A DNA stretch of 64,000 bases from Mumia xiangluensis (GTDB lineage Bacteria; Actinomycetota; Actinomycetes; Propionibacteriales; Nocardioidaceae). Below are positions 37,079-46,047 of this stretch, piece by piece. Made by a program: the position numbers and the translations under genes. The notes below the pieces were generated by a model. The model ran no database searches. It was not told the origin of the DNA and saw only the letters and a list, made by a program, of their open reading frames with translations. The DNA is taken from positions 372,001-436,000 of the forward strand of contig NZ_WJYO01000003.1 in NCBI RefSeq assembly GCF_010994095.1. Direction: 5' to 3'. The first letter of the stretch is position 1, and every line of letters begins with the position of its first letter.

Positions 37079-38011
37079 TCAGCCGAGCTCCGCGGCGACG
37101 TCCTCCAGGACGGCCAGCACCCGGCGTACGGCGGCTCGCTCGGCACGGTCAGGACGGGCGAGCGCGAACACGTGCCGGCCGGCGCGTACGCCCTCGAGCG
37201 GCAGGAGCCGGACCCCCTGGGCCTCGGCCGCACGTCGCCACAGCCGCGGCAGCAGCGCAACGCCCTGACCGGCGGCCACGAACGCGGTGACGACATGGTT
37301 GTCGAGGAAGCGCTGCACGACGCGTGGCGGCCGCCCGCCGACCGCGAGCATCGGCAGCAGCAGGTCGAACGGGTGACCGACGGGGACGCCGATCCACGGC
37401 TCGTCGACGAGATCCTCCGGCCGTACGGCGTCACGCGCGGCGAGCCGGTGGTCGGCCGCCACGGCGACGTCGAGCGGCTCGCGCAGCAGCGGAGTCACGT
37501 GCAGTCGCGTCGTCGCCGGGTCGGGCACAGCGAGGACGGAGTGCCCGAGCACGAGGTCGTGGTCGGCCGTCGCGGCAGCGAGCTCGTACTCCGCCAGGTC
37601 GAGGTCGCTCAGCCGCAGAGTGACGCCAGGTGCCTCGGCAGCGAGCCGCGGCAGCAGTGGCGCGAGCAGCATCTCCGCACCGCTCGGGAACGCGGTGACC
37701 GCCACCTCGCCGCTCACGTCACCGCGGAACTCCTCGAACCTCGCCCGGGTCCGCGCGACGGCCTCGGCGACCTCGACCGCGCCCTCGGCGAGCAACGCGC
37801 CGGCGTCGGTCAGCCGCACGCCGCGCCCCTCGCGCACGACGAGGACCGCCCCCAGATCGCGCTCGAGCGCCTTGATCGCCTGCGAGACCGCGGACGGAGT
37901 CCTGTACGTCGCGTCGGCGACCGCGGTGATGCTCCCCCGCTCGGCCAGCTCCCGCAGCGTCGCGAGCTTGTCGACGTCGATCCCCATCACACCCATCGAA
38001 CCGTCATTCAT
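37079..38011 (-). CDS. LysR-type transcriptional regulator (310 aa)
   Basis: N-terminal winged helix (LATLRELAERGSITAVADATYRTPSAVSQAIKALERDLGAVLVVREGRGVRLTDAG) and a LysR substrate-binding domain. It is divergent from an EamA exporter, which it probably controls. The start is the ATG at 38011; internal ATGs a few codons on are also possible. It meets the RibD-like gene tail to tail with 4 bases between. Confidence 0.93.
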   Translation of the reverse strand: MNDGSMGVMGIDVDKLATLRELAERGSITAVADATYRTPSAVSQAIKALERDLGAVLVVREGRGVRLTDAGALLAEGAVEVAEAVARTRARFEEFRGDVSGEVAVTAFPSGAEMLLAPLLPRLAAEAPGVTLRLSDLDLAEYELAAATADHDLVLGHSVLAVPDPATTRLHVTPLLREPLDVAVAADHRLAARDAVRPEDLVDEPWIGVPVGHPFDLLLPMLAVGGRPPRVVQRFLDNHVVTAFVAAGQGVALLPRLWRRAAEAQGVRLLPLEGVRAGRHVFALARPDRAERAAVRRVLAVLEDVAAELG

Positions 38012-38030
38012 GAAGCGACGCTACAACGTT

Positions 38031-38048
38031 AGCGAAGCAATAGTCGCT
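38031..38048. promoter_or_regulatory. Candidate LysR box AGCGA-N8-TCGCT
   Basis: A perfect 5-bp dyad with an 8-bp spacer lies between the divergent LysR and EamA genes. A longer AAGCGAC...GTCGCTT dyad (38013-38049) encloses it. Both fit the site for the LysR regulator. Confidence 0.5.
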
Positions 38049-38083
38049 TGTGCTTCATCCACGACAACCCGCAGGCTGATCGG

Positions 38084-39019
38084 GTGACGAACCGCGACCG
38101 CTCTCTCGCCGTGCTCGTGGCGATCTGCTGGGGACTGAACTTCCTCGCCATCCACGCCTCGCTCGAGCAGTACCCCCCGATGTTCTGCGTCGCGCTGCGC
38201 TTCGGCCTGCTGGCGATCCCCACGATCCTGCTGGTCCCGCGTCCGGACGTGCGCCTGCGCTGGCTGATCGGGTACGGCGTCGGCTTCGGCATCGCGCAGT
38301 TCGTCTTCCTCTACGCGGGGATGGAGGCCGGGATGCCTGCGGGTCTCGCGTCACTGGTCCTGCAGGCGTCGGCGCCCTTCACCGTCGTGCTCGCCGGTGT
38401 CCTGCTGCGAGAGCGGCTCACCGGGCGCCAGGTCCTCGGCATCGTCATCGCGATCCTGGGTCTGGCCGGCGTCGCGTGGCACCGCTCGCAGACCGCGGCG
38501 CTCCTCCCCGTGGTGCTCACCCTCCTCGGCGCCCTCGGCTGGGCGTTCGGCAACCTCGCGAACCGGCAGGCCCGCCCGTCGAACCCGCTCCACCTGACGC
38601 TGTGGATGTCCGTGGTCCCGCCGATCCCGATGCTCGCGGTGGCGTTGCTCGTCGAGGGGCCGGACCGGATCGGCGAGTCTCTCGCGACCTCGTTCACCGC
38701 CGAGGCACTGCCCGCGGTGCTCGGCATCGTCTACACGGTCGTCATCGGCACGGTGCTCGGGTCCGGGCTCTGGACGATCCTCATGACGCGCTACCCCTCG
38801 AGCACCGTGGCCCCGTTCTCGATGCTCGTCCCGGTGGTCGGGATGAGCGCCAGCGCGATCGTCCTCGGCGAGCACCTGCACCCGTTGGAGCTGGCGTTCG
38901 GCGCGGTCGTGATCGCCGGGGTCCTGCTCGGCTCGACGCAGTCCCGGCGCCGTTTGACGCCGCCCCTTCCTGCCGCCTACGGTGCGGACGTCCCCACGGG
39001 AGCCCTGGCCAAGGGCTGA
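38084..39019 (+). CDS. EamA/RhaT-family DMT transporter (311 aa)
   Basis: Ten hydrophobic helices in two EamA repeats; the first begins SLAVLVAICWGLNFLAIHASL and the second after residue 140. Drug/metabolite exporter of unknown substrate, probably regulated by the divergent LysR. The GTG at 38084 is taken as the start because the family N terminus begins there. Its last codons and stop lie within the TPP riboswitch of the next operon. Confidence 0.9.
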   Translation: MTNRDRSLAVLVAICWGLNFLAIHASLEQYPPMFCVALRFGLLAIPTILLVPRPDVRLRWLIGYGVGFGIAQFVFLYAGMEAGMPAGLASLVLQASAPFTVVLAGVLLRERLTGRQVLGIVIAILGLAGVAWHRSQTAALLPVVLTLLGALGWAFGNLANRQARPSNPLHLTLWMSVVPPIPMLAVALLVEGPDRIGESLATSFTAEALPAVLGIVYTVVIGTVLGSGLWTILMTRYPSSTVAPFSMLVPVVGMSASAIVLGEHLHPLELAFGAVVIAGVLLGSTQSRRRLTPPLPAAYGADVPTGALAKG

Positions 39020-39085
39020 GAGGGAGCCGATGCCGCTCCGACCGTCGAACCTGATCCGGGTCATGCCGGCGAAGGAAGGCAGGAG
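38980..39085 (+). ncRNA. TPP riboswitch (THI element) upstream of thiO
   Basis: The conserved TPP aptamer elements occur in order: ACGGGAGCCC, GGGCTGAGAGGG, GAACCTGATCCGGGTCATGCCGGCGAAGG. The TGA stop of the EamA gene is inside the invariant CTGAGA. The 3' conserved GAAGGAAGG lies 8-9 bases before the thiO GTG and can serve as Shine-Dalgarno, so ligand binding probably blocks translation. The outer ends are approximate. Confidence 0.93.
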
Positions 39086-39087
39086 CA

Positions 39088-40226
39088 GTGCCGTCGTCCC
39101 TCCCCACCGTGGCCGTCGTCGGCGGCGGCGTGATCGGCCTGACCGTCGCGTGGACGCTCGGCCGCCGCGGGCACCGCGTCACCGTGTACGACCCCGCACC
39201 CGCTCGCGGGGCCTCCTGGGCCGCCGCCGGGATGCTCTCGCCGGCGGGTGAGGCGTGGTTCGGCGAGGAGTCGCTCCTGCGTCTCGGCCTCGACTCCCTC
39301 GCCCGCTGGCCCGGTGTCGCGCGCGACCTCGAGGCCGACGCCGGATGGGGACCCGAGCTGCGTACCGACGGCACGCTCCTCGTCGCCGCCACTGACGACG
39401 ACGCCCGGGCCCAGACACGGGTCCAGGCGCTGATGGCGGCCGCCGGGATCGCTCACCGGCCGCTCGGGCGGCGCGAGGTGCGCGCCCTCGAGCCCGCGCT
39501 CCACCCAGGACTGCACTCGGTCACGGAGGTGAGCACCGACCACAGCGTCAACAACCGGACGCTCGTGGCCGCGCTGCTCACGGCGTGCGCGCGGCGCGAG
39601 GTCGCGTTCGACGAGGACACGGTCGACGTCGTCACCGAGGCCGGCGTCGCGACGGGGGTCCGTACGCACCGCACCGGCCGGCACCGACGGCACGCCGTCG
39701 TCGTCGTCGCGAACGGCGTGGGCCTGTCCGCGACCTGCGGCGCGCCCGAGTGGCTGCGCTCCGCCGTACGCCCCGTCAAGGGCGAGATCCTGCGCGTCCG
39801 TACGCCGCGGCCCACGCTGGCACGGACGGTGCGCGCCGACGTACGTGGACGCTCCGTCTATCTCGTCCCACGGTCCGACGGTGAGGTCGTCGTCGGAGCC
39901 ACGAGCCTGGAGCGTGGGCACGACACCGCCGTCACTCTCGAAGCCGTGCACGATCTGCTCCACGATGCGATCGAGGTCGTTCCCGAGCTGCGCGACGCCA
40001 CGTTCGTCGAGGCCACCGCCGGCCTCCGCCCAGCGACGCCGGACCACGTCCCGCTGGTGGGACAGACCGGCGTCGACGCACTCCTCGTCGCCGGCGGTCA
40101 CCACCGCGGAGGCGTCCTGCTCGCGCCGTGGACGGCTGCCGTCGTGGCCGCGCTCGTCGCAGGTGACGCACCGCCCGCCGGCGCCGACACCGCCGACCCG
40201 CTCCGCTTCGCCCTCGAGGAGGCACG

Positions 40227-40230
<4 letters not shown>
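39088..40230 (+). CDS. thiO: Glycine oxidase ThiO (380 aa)
   Basis: FAD-dependent oxidase giving iminoglycine for thiazole synthesis. The Rossmann motif is VAVVGGGVIGLTVAWTLGRRGH; GASWAAAGMLSPAGE and the C-terminal TAGLRPATPDHVPLVG...LLVAGGHHRGGVLLAP are typical of ThiO. The GTG at 39088 follows the riboswitch. The stop overlaps the thiS ATG. Confidence 0.94.
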
Positions 40231-41214
<984 letters not shown>

Positions 41215-41233
41215 GACGTGGGACGGTGGCGTC

Positions 41234-42058
41234 ATGACCGACGACTACCTCGCCGTCAACCGCGCCATGTGGGACGACCGCGCGCCCGTCCACGCTGCCT
41301 CGTCCGCCTACGACCTCCGACGGTACGACGACCCGACCGCGCTCAGCGACGTCGTACGCTTCGACCTCCCCCGGCTCGGCGACGTCGCCGGTCTCCGCGC
41401 TGTGCACCTCCAGTGCCACATCGGCACCGACACCCTCAGCCTCCACCGGCTCGGCAGCGACGTGGTCGGGCTCGACCTCTCGCCGGCCTCGCTCGACCAG
41501 GCACGTGCCCTGGCGGCGCGGACGGGCGCCGAGGTGCACTACGTCGAGGGGGACGTCTACGACGCGGTCGAGCTGCTCGGCGCGAACGGGTTCGACCTGG
41601 TGTTCACCGGCATCGGCGCGATCATCTGGCTGCCCGACATCGACCGCTGGGCCCGCGTCGTGAGCGACCTGCTCCGGCCAGGAGGACGCCTCTTCCTCCG
41701 GGAGGGCCACCCGATGCTGATGGCGTACGACGTCGTCGACGGCCAGGCCGCGCTGGCCTACCCGTACTTCCACCAGTCCGAACCGCTCGTGTTCACCACC
41801 GCCGAGACGTACGTGGAGACGGACGCCGCGCTGCAGGAGCTGCCGAGCCGTGAGTGGATCCACTCGCTCGCCGACGTGGTGACGGCGCTGCTCGACCACG
41901 GGCTGGCCGTGACCGGACTCGCCGAGCACGACTCCGTCCCGTGGGACGCGCTGCCGGGGCTGATGGCACCGCACCCCGAGCACCGTGGGGAGTACCGGCT
42001 GGCCGACCACCCGGAGCGGATGGCGGCCAGCTACACGCTCCAGGCCGTCAAGCAGTGA
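41234..42058 (+). CDS. Class I SAM-dependent methyltransferase (274 aa)
   Basis: Rossmann methyltransferase. AVHLQCHIGTDTLSLHRLG is motif I in the HLQCHxGxDTLSL form, VVGLDLSPASL binds the ribose, and FDLVFTGIGAIIWLPD is motif IV. The substrate is unknown. It is 19 bases after thiG, so it may read through from the thiamine operon or have its own promoter. Confidence 0.88.
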   Translation: MTDDYLAVNRAMWDDRAPVHAASSAYDLRRYDDPTALSDVVRFDLPRLGDVAGLRAVHLQCHIGTDTLSLHRLGSDVVGLDLSPASLDQARALAARTGAEVHYVEGDVYDAVELLGANGFDLVFTGIGAIIWLPDIDRWARVVSDLLRPGGRLFLREGHPMLMAYDVVDGQAALAYPYFHQSEPLVFTTAETYVETDAALQELPSREWIHSLADVVTALLDHGLAVTGLAEHDSVPWDALPGLMAPHPEHRGEYRLADHPERMAASYTLQAVKQ

Positions 42059-42061
42059 CGG

Positions 42062-42340
42062 TCAGCAGCCGCCGGCGACCGCGGGGATGATCGAGACCTG
42101 CTGCCCGGTCGGGACCGTCGTGCCCAGACCCTCGGCGAAGCGGATGTCCTCGGTCCCCACGTAGACGTTGACGAACCGGCGGATCGCACCGGTCTCGTCG
42201 ACGACGCGCGCCTTGATCCCCGGGTACGACGCCTCGAGCGCGTCGATCACCGACGCGACGTCGTCGCCCTCGACCGTCACCTCGGAGTCACCCTTGGTGT
42301 ACGTGCGAAGAATCGTGGGGATGCGGACGGAGACGCTCAT
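42062..42340 (-). CDS. MoaD/ThiS-like sulfur carrier ending Gly-Gly-Cys (92 aa)
   Basis: Ubiquitin-like sulfur carrier of the CysO type (SVSVRIPTILRTYTKGDSEVTVEG; RRFVNVYVGTEDIRF; IIPAVAGGC). A Cys follows the diglycine, so a protease must remove it before the C-terminal Gly can be thiocarboxylated. CysO of Mycobacterium ends at GG. It is 13 bases downstream of the threonine-synthase-like gene, under the same SAM riboswitch, and is likely the sulfur donor for that enzyme. Confidence 0.93.
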   Translation of the reverse strand: MSVSVRIPTILRTYTKGDSEVTVEGDDVASVIDALEASYPGIKARVVDETGAIRRFVNVYVGTEDIRFAEGLGTTVPTGQQVSIIPAVAGGC

Positions 42341-42353
42341 GGTGTCCTCTCGA

Positions 42354-43628
42354 TCAGACGAGGTTGGCGGCGGTGAACGCCGGGTACGTGGGGTCGATCG
42401 TGGCGGCCGGGCCGACACGGTCGGCGATCGCATCGAGCGTCTTGAGGCCGTCGCCGGTGTTGAAGACGACCGTCTCCGCCTCCGGGTCGAGCTGCCCGGT
42501 CGCGATGATCTTCTTGAGCGTCGCGATCGTGACGCCGCCGGCGGTCTCGGCGAAGATGCCCTCGGTGCGGGCGAGCAGCTGGATGCCGTCGCGCACCTCG
42601 TCGTCGGAGACGTCCTCGACGGCACCACCCGTACGGCGGCAGGTGTCGAGGACGTACGGCCCGTCCGCGGGGTTGCCGATCGCGAGCGACTTGGCGATCG
42701 TGTCCGGCTTCACCGGGCGGACGACGTCGTGCCCGTCACGGAAGGCCTGCGCCACCGGCGAGCAGCCGGTCGCCTGCGCGCCGAAGATCTTGTACGGCGT
42801 CGCCTCGACCAGACCGAGCTTGCCGAGCTCGGTGAGGCCCTTGTCGACCTTCGTGAGCTGGGAGCCGGACGCCACCGGGATGACGATCTGCTCGGGGATG
42901 CGCCAGCCGAGCTGCTCGGCGGTCTCGTACGCGAGGGTCTTCGAACCCTCTGCGTAGTACGGGCGGACGTTGACGTTGACGAACGCCCATCCCTCCTCCT
43001 CGCCGGCGATCTCGCTCGCGAGCTTGTTGACGTCGTCGTAGTTGCCGCGGACCGCGACCAGCGTGCCGCCGTACACCGCGGTGGTGAGGATCTTGGGACG
43101 CTCGAGGTTCTCCGGGATGAAGACGACGCTCTTGATGCCGGCGCGCGCAGCGGCAGCGGCGACGGCGTTGGCGAGGTTGCCGGTCGACGGGCACGCGAGG
43201 ACCTTCATGCCGAGCTCGCGGGCGGCCGAGAGGGCGACGGCGACGACGCGGTCCTTGAAGGAGTGCGTCGGGTTGCCCGAGTCGTCCTTGACCCAAAGGT
43301 TCTTCATGCCGAGCTCGCGGGCGAGGTTGTCAGCCTTCACGAGACGGGTGAAGCCGGGATCGGTGTTGGGGAACGACGCGATGTCGGCCGGGACCGGCAG
43401 CAGCGGCTGGTAGCGCCAGATGCTCTTGGGTCCGGCTTCGATCTGCTCGCGGGTGATCGTGCCGAAGTCGTACGCCACCTCGAGCGGGCCGAAGCACTCG
43501 ATGCAGGCGTAGTGGGGGCCGAGCTCCTGCTCGGTGCCGCATGCGCGGCAGACCAGGCCGATCGCGTTGCCGAATGCTCCGGGACGGGCGGTCGTACAGT
43601 CTGTGGACTCCAGGGTGCTCGCGCTCAC
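42354..43628 (-). CDS. Threonine-synthase-like PLP enzyme; possible O-phosphohomoserine-dependent homocysteine synthase (424 aa)
   Basis: Fold-type II PLP enzyme matching threonine synthase. An N-terminal zinc ribbon uses C27, C30, C42 and C45; the PLP Lys is K125 in THSFKDR; CPSTGNLANAVAAAAA is the phosphate loop. Annotated routinely as thrC. However, a SAM-I riboswitch precedes it and a sulfur carrier follows 13 bases later. This suggests gamma-replacement of O-phosphohomoserine with protein thiocarboxylate to give homocysteine. The start is the GTG at 43628, after GAGGAGG. Confidence 0.92.
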   Translation of the reverse strand: MSASTLESTDCTTARPGAFGNAIGLVCRACGTEQELGPHYACIECFGPLEVAYDFGTITREQIEAGPKSIWRYQPLLPVPADIASFPNTDPGFTRLVKADNLARELGMKNLWVKDDSGNPTHSFKDRVVAVALSAARELGMKVLACPSTGNLANAVAAAAARAGIKSVVFIPENLERPKILTTAVYGGTLVAVRGNYDDVNKLASEIAGEEEGWAFVNVNVRPYYAEGSKTLAYETAEQLGWRIPEQIVIPVASGSQLTKVDKGLTELGKLGLVEATPYKIFGAQATGCSPVAQAFRDGHDVVRPVKPDTIAKSLAIGNPADGPYVLDTCRRTGGAVEDVSDDEVRDGIQLLARTEGIFAETAGGVTIATLKKIIATGQLDPEAETVVFNTGDGLKTLDAIADRVGPAATIDPTYPAFTAANLV

Positions 43629-43640
43629 GAGGCCTCCTCG

Positions 43641-43776
43641 TCATCTCTCCTGCGCGCGACTTTCGCCACAGGACGGAATTGGCACCATCCCCTGGCGTGG
43701 CCTCGCAGTGTGCGCGAGCATCGCCGGGTGGTTGCCGGGGCTTCGTCGGGCCGTGTCCCTCCGCCCCTCGTGATGA
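43641..43776 (-). ncRNA. SAM-I (S-box) riboswitch
   Basis: Read on the minus strand from 43776, the S-box core appears: ATCACGAGGGGCGGAGGGAC, CGGCCCGACGAAGCCCCGG, CAACC, and GGTGCCAATTCC, closed by GATGA pairing with TCATC. The 3' strand of P1 lies just before the GAGGAGG ribosome-binding site of the PLP-enzyme gene, so SAM binding may block translation. S-boxes normally repress methionine genes. Confidence 0.93.
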
Positions 43777-43834
43777 GCTGTTCGCAAGCCTACGTGGCCG
43801 TCTCACATACCGTCCACTCGGTCCACTATCCGGA

Positions 43835-43870
43835 CACCGGCACCCGCACCGTCACCGCCACCCGCACCGT
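43835..43870. repeat. Two 18-bp tandem repeats
   Basis: CACCGGCACCCGCACCGT and CACCGCCACCCGCACCGT are adjacent and differ at one base. They lie in the intergenic region next to a long hairpin. No function is apparent. Confidence 0.55.
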
Positions 43871-43876
43871 TGGTCG

Positions 43877-43913
43877 CTCAGTGGTCACCGAGGTCGTCGC
43901 GGTGACCACTGAG
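43877..43913 (-). terminator. Perfect 14-bp hairpin, terminator of the minus-strand unit
   Basis: CTCAGTGGTCACCG (43877-43890) pairs perfectly with CGGTGACCACTGAG (43900-43913) over a 9-base loop. It lies 26 bases beyond the stop at 43940 and upstream of the S-box promoter region. Confidence 0.65.
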
Positions 43914-43939
43914 GCACCAACGCTGGGGAGAGGGGACGA

Positions 43940-44386
43940 TCAGCGGCGCCAGCGCGGCGGATTCGGGCGGTAGTCGCCGTCCACGAGCACCGCCAGCCGC
44001 TCGAACGGGTTGTACGACCAGTGGTCGCCGGCCACGACGTACGAGACGCCGACGCCTGCGAAGTAGAGCGGGAGCATCACCGGGCCGAGGCACCACGCGT
44101 ACTGCGTGCAGTGGCGGTCCTCGTGCAGGAGCAGTGCCGGCCTGCGCGCGAAGCGCTCCTCGCCGTGCCGCGACACGATGACGCTGCCGACGGTGAACGC
44201 GGACGCCGCCGGGATCCGCCAGCGGTAGCCGGTGGCGACGTACGTCCCGCGTCCACGCCTGCGGATCTGGGCCCCGCCGACCCACGCGGTCAGCAGCCCG
44301 AGCACCGTCGAGAGGTTGATCCAGTTCACCGCCGTCCGCACCCGCGTCCACGCGGTGTGCGGAAGCAACGGTTCGGCCGACGGCAT
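43940..44386 (-). CDS. Hypothetical protein with HExxH motif (148 aa)
   Basis: Contains LLLHEDRHCTQYAWCLGPVMLPLYFAGVG, where HEDRH fits the HExxH zinc-protease signature, followed by a hydrophobic segment. Another hydrophobic stretch lies near residue 25-40. A metal-dependent peptidase role is possible but unproven. The ATG overlaps the stop of the Abhydrolase_9 gene (TGATG). Confidence 0.75.
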   Translation of the reverse strand: MPSAEPLLPHTAWTRVRTAVNWINLSTVLGLLTAWVGGAQIRRRGRGTYVATGYRWRIPAASAFTVGSVIVSRHGEERFARRPALLLHEDRHCTQYAWCLGPVMLPLYFAGVGVSYVVAGDHWSYNPFERLAVLVDGDYRPNPPRWRR

Positions 44387-46047
44387 CAGCGCACCCCGCG
44401 CAGCCGCTCGCGCAGCGCCTCGACGCGCGCGTCGTCCCAGCCGTCCTGCGGCAGCATCGTGCGCCACGCGTCGAGCGGCTGCGTGCCGTAGAGGTGCCCG
44501 TTGCCCTCGTCGAAGTCGTTGCCCACCGCCATGTCGAGCGCCAGGGCGAAGAACGTGCCGGTCGGCCACCACCGCAGGTACGGGGAGACCGACGGGTCAC
44601 GCCGCTCGCGGATCCAGTCGGGCTCGTCCCACGCCAGCGACGGCTCCCACCAGACGATCGGGTCGTCGGCGTTCTGCAGGTACGTGACACGCGGCGACGA
44701 CCCCGCGAGATCGCTGACGCGGTTCGCGAAGCGGATCGTGCCGCCGTCGCCGATCACCGGAGCGACCTGCCGCGATCCGCGCACGCGGTCCTGCTCCGCC
44801 GTGCGGCGCAGCTGCGTGAACGCCGGTGTGCCGACCCACAGGGCCCGGTCGACCCGGGTGGTCATCGCGTAGAAGTCCGCGAAGGCGCCCTGCCCGCCGT
44901 ACGCCCCGAGGCTCTCGCCCGTGATCACCAGCAGGGGTCGCTCCGCCTCCGGCAGCGCGTCGAGGCGCTCACCCACGGCGTCGAGCATCGCCCGCGCGGT
45001 GACGATCGCGGCGTCCTGCTCCATGAGGTACGCGACGGGGCTGGGCAGGTGCGAGTACTGGATGCCGACGACGGCGGAGTCGCCGTCGAAGAAGTACTCG
45101 AGCGGCACGAAGAGCTGCTCGTTCATCCAGCCGGTGCCGGTCGGGACGTTGATGACGACGACCCGGCGCTCCCACGCGTCCGTGCGGTCCATCTCGTCGA
45201 GAAGCACCGCGACACGGTCCTCGACGGAGTCGGCGGTGCCGCGCCCGACGTACAGGCGGATCGGCTCCAGCGCCGGCTCCCCGGTCAGCTCCGTGATCTG
45301 CTCCGCGGCCGGTCGGCGGCCGAGGAAAGTGCGTCCCTGGTCACCCAGCCCGTCCCAGGCGACCTCCGATCCCGGCCCCGCTGTGGCGTACGAGGTCTCC
45401 GGTGGCTCCGGGTCGAACGGCGTCAGGACCGTGTCCGACAACGAGAGTGAGCTGTTGAGCCCGTCGAGCGTGCGCTGGTACGCCCACGCGTTGAGGGCGG
45501 CGACGAGCGCGACCGTCGTCACGACCGTCGCGAGGACCGAGGCGACGACGGGGCCGAGAAGCCGGCGGCCGCGACGGGCGAGGACGTCGCGCACCCACCG
45601 CAGCGCCCGCGCCACACCGACAATCACCGCGAGGACCACCAGCGCGACCAGCGGGACTCCGAGGAGCGGACCGGCGGGCTGGTCGATGCCCAGCCGCTCA
45701 TACGTCCAGGTCTGTCGCTCGACGCTCTCGCCATAGGTCAGCACGACCGCCAGCGCTGCGAGCGCCGGGAGCCACAGCCGCACACGACGGCTGCGCAGCG
45801 CGACGACCGCGCCGGGGCGCACACGGCCGACGAGGGCGCGTCCTGCCGCTCCGAGCAGCACGCCGAGCCCGTAGCCGATCGCCGTCAGAACTCCCGACAG
45901 GACGCCCTGCAGCAGCCACTCACGCGGCAGCAGCGACGGCTGCAACGAGAACCAGAAGAACGCGGCCGCGGAGAGCAGACCGGCCGGGCTGCGTCGAAGC
46001 GTCCAGGCTTCGAGGGCGCGCCCGAGCCGCTCAGCAGCCGAGCGCAT
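44386..46047 (-). CDS. Abhydrolase_9 (DUF2319) membrane hydrolase (553 aa)
   Basis: Four hydrophobic helices in the first 200 residues anchor an alpha/beta-hydrolase domain with nucleophile elbow VITGESLGAYGG. A possible acid/base lies in DDPIVWWEPSLAWDEPDW and near HLYG. The family is actinobacterial and has unknown substrate. It shares domain order with the paralogue at 46919. It overlaps otsB by 17 bases and the next gene by 1. Confidence 0.88.
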   Translation of the reverse strand: MRSAAERLGRALEAWTLRRSPAGLLSAAAFFWFSLQPSLLPREWLLQGVLSGVLTAIGYGLGVLLGAAGRALVGRVRPGAVVALRSRRVRLWLPALAALAVVLTYGESVERQTWTYERLGIDQPAGPLLGVPLVALVVLAVIVGVARALRWVRDVLARRGRRLLGPVVASVLATVVTTVALVAALNAWAYQRTLDGLNSSLSLSDTVLTPFDPEPPETSYATAGPGSEVAWDGLGDQGRTFLGRRPAAEQITELTGEPALEPIRLYVGRGTADSVEDRVAVLLDEMDRTDAWERRVVVINVPTGTGWMNEQLFVPLEYFFDGDSAVVGIQYSHLPSPVAYLMEQDAAIVTARAMLDAVGERLDALPEAERPLLVITGESLGAYGGQGAFADFYAMTTRVDRALWVGTPAFTQLRRTAEQDRVRGSRQVAPVIGDGGTIRFANRVSDLAGSSPRVTYLQNADDPIVWWEPSLAWDEPDWIRERRDPSVSPYLRWWPTGTFFALALDMAVGNDFDEGNGHLYGTQPLDAWRTMLPQDGWDDARVEALRERLRGVR

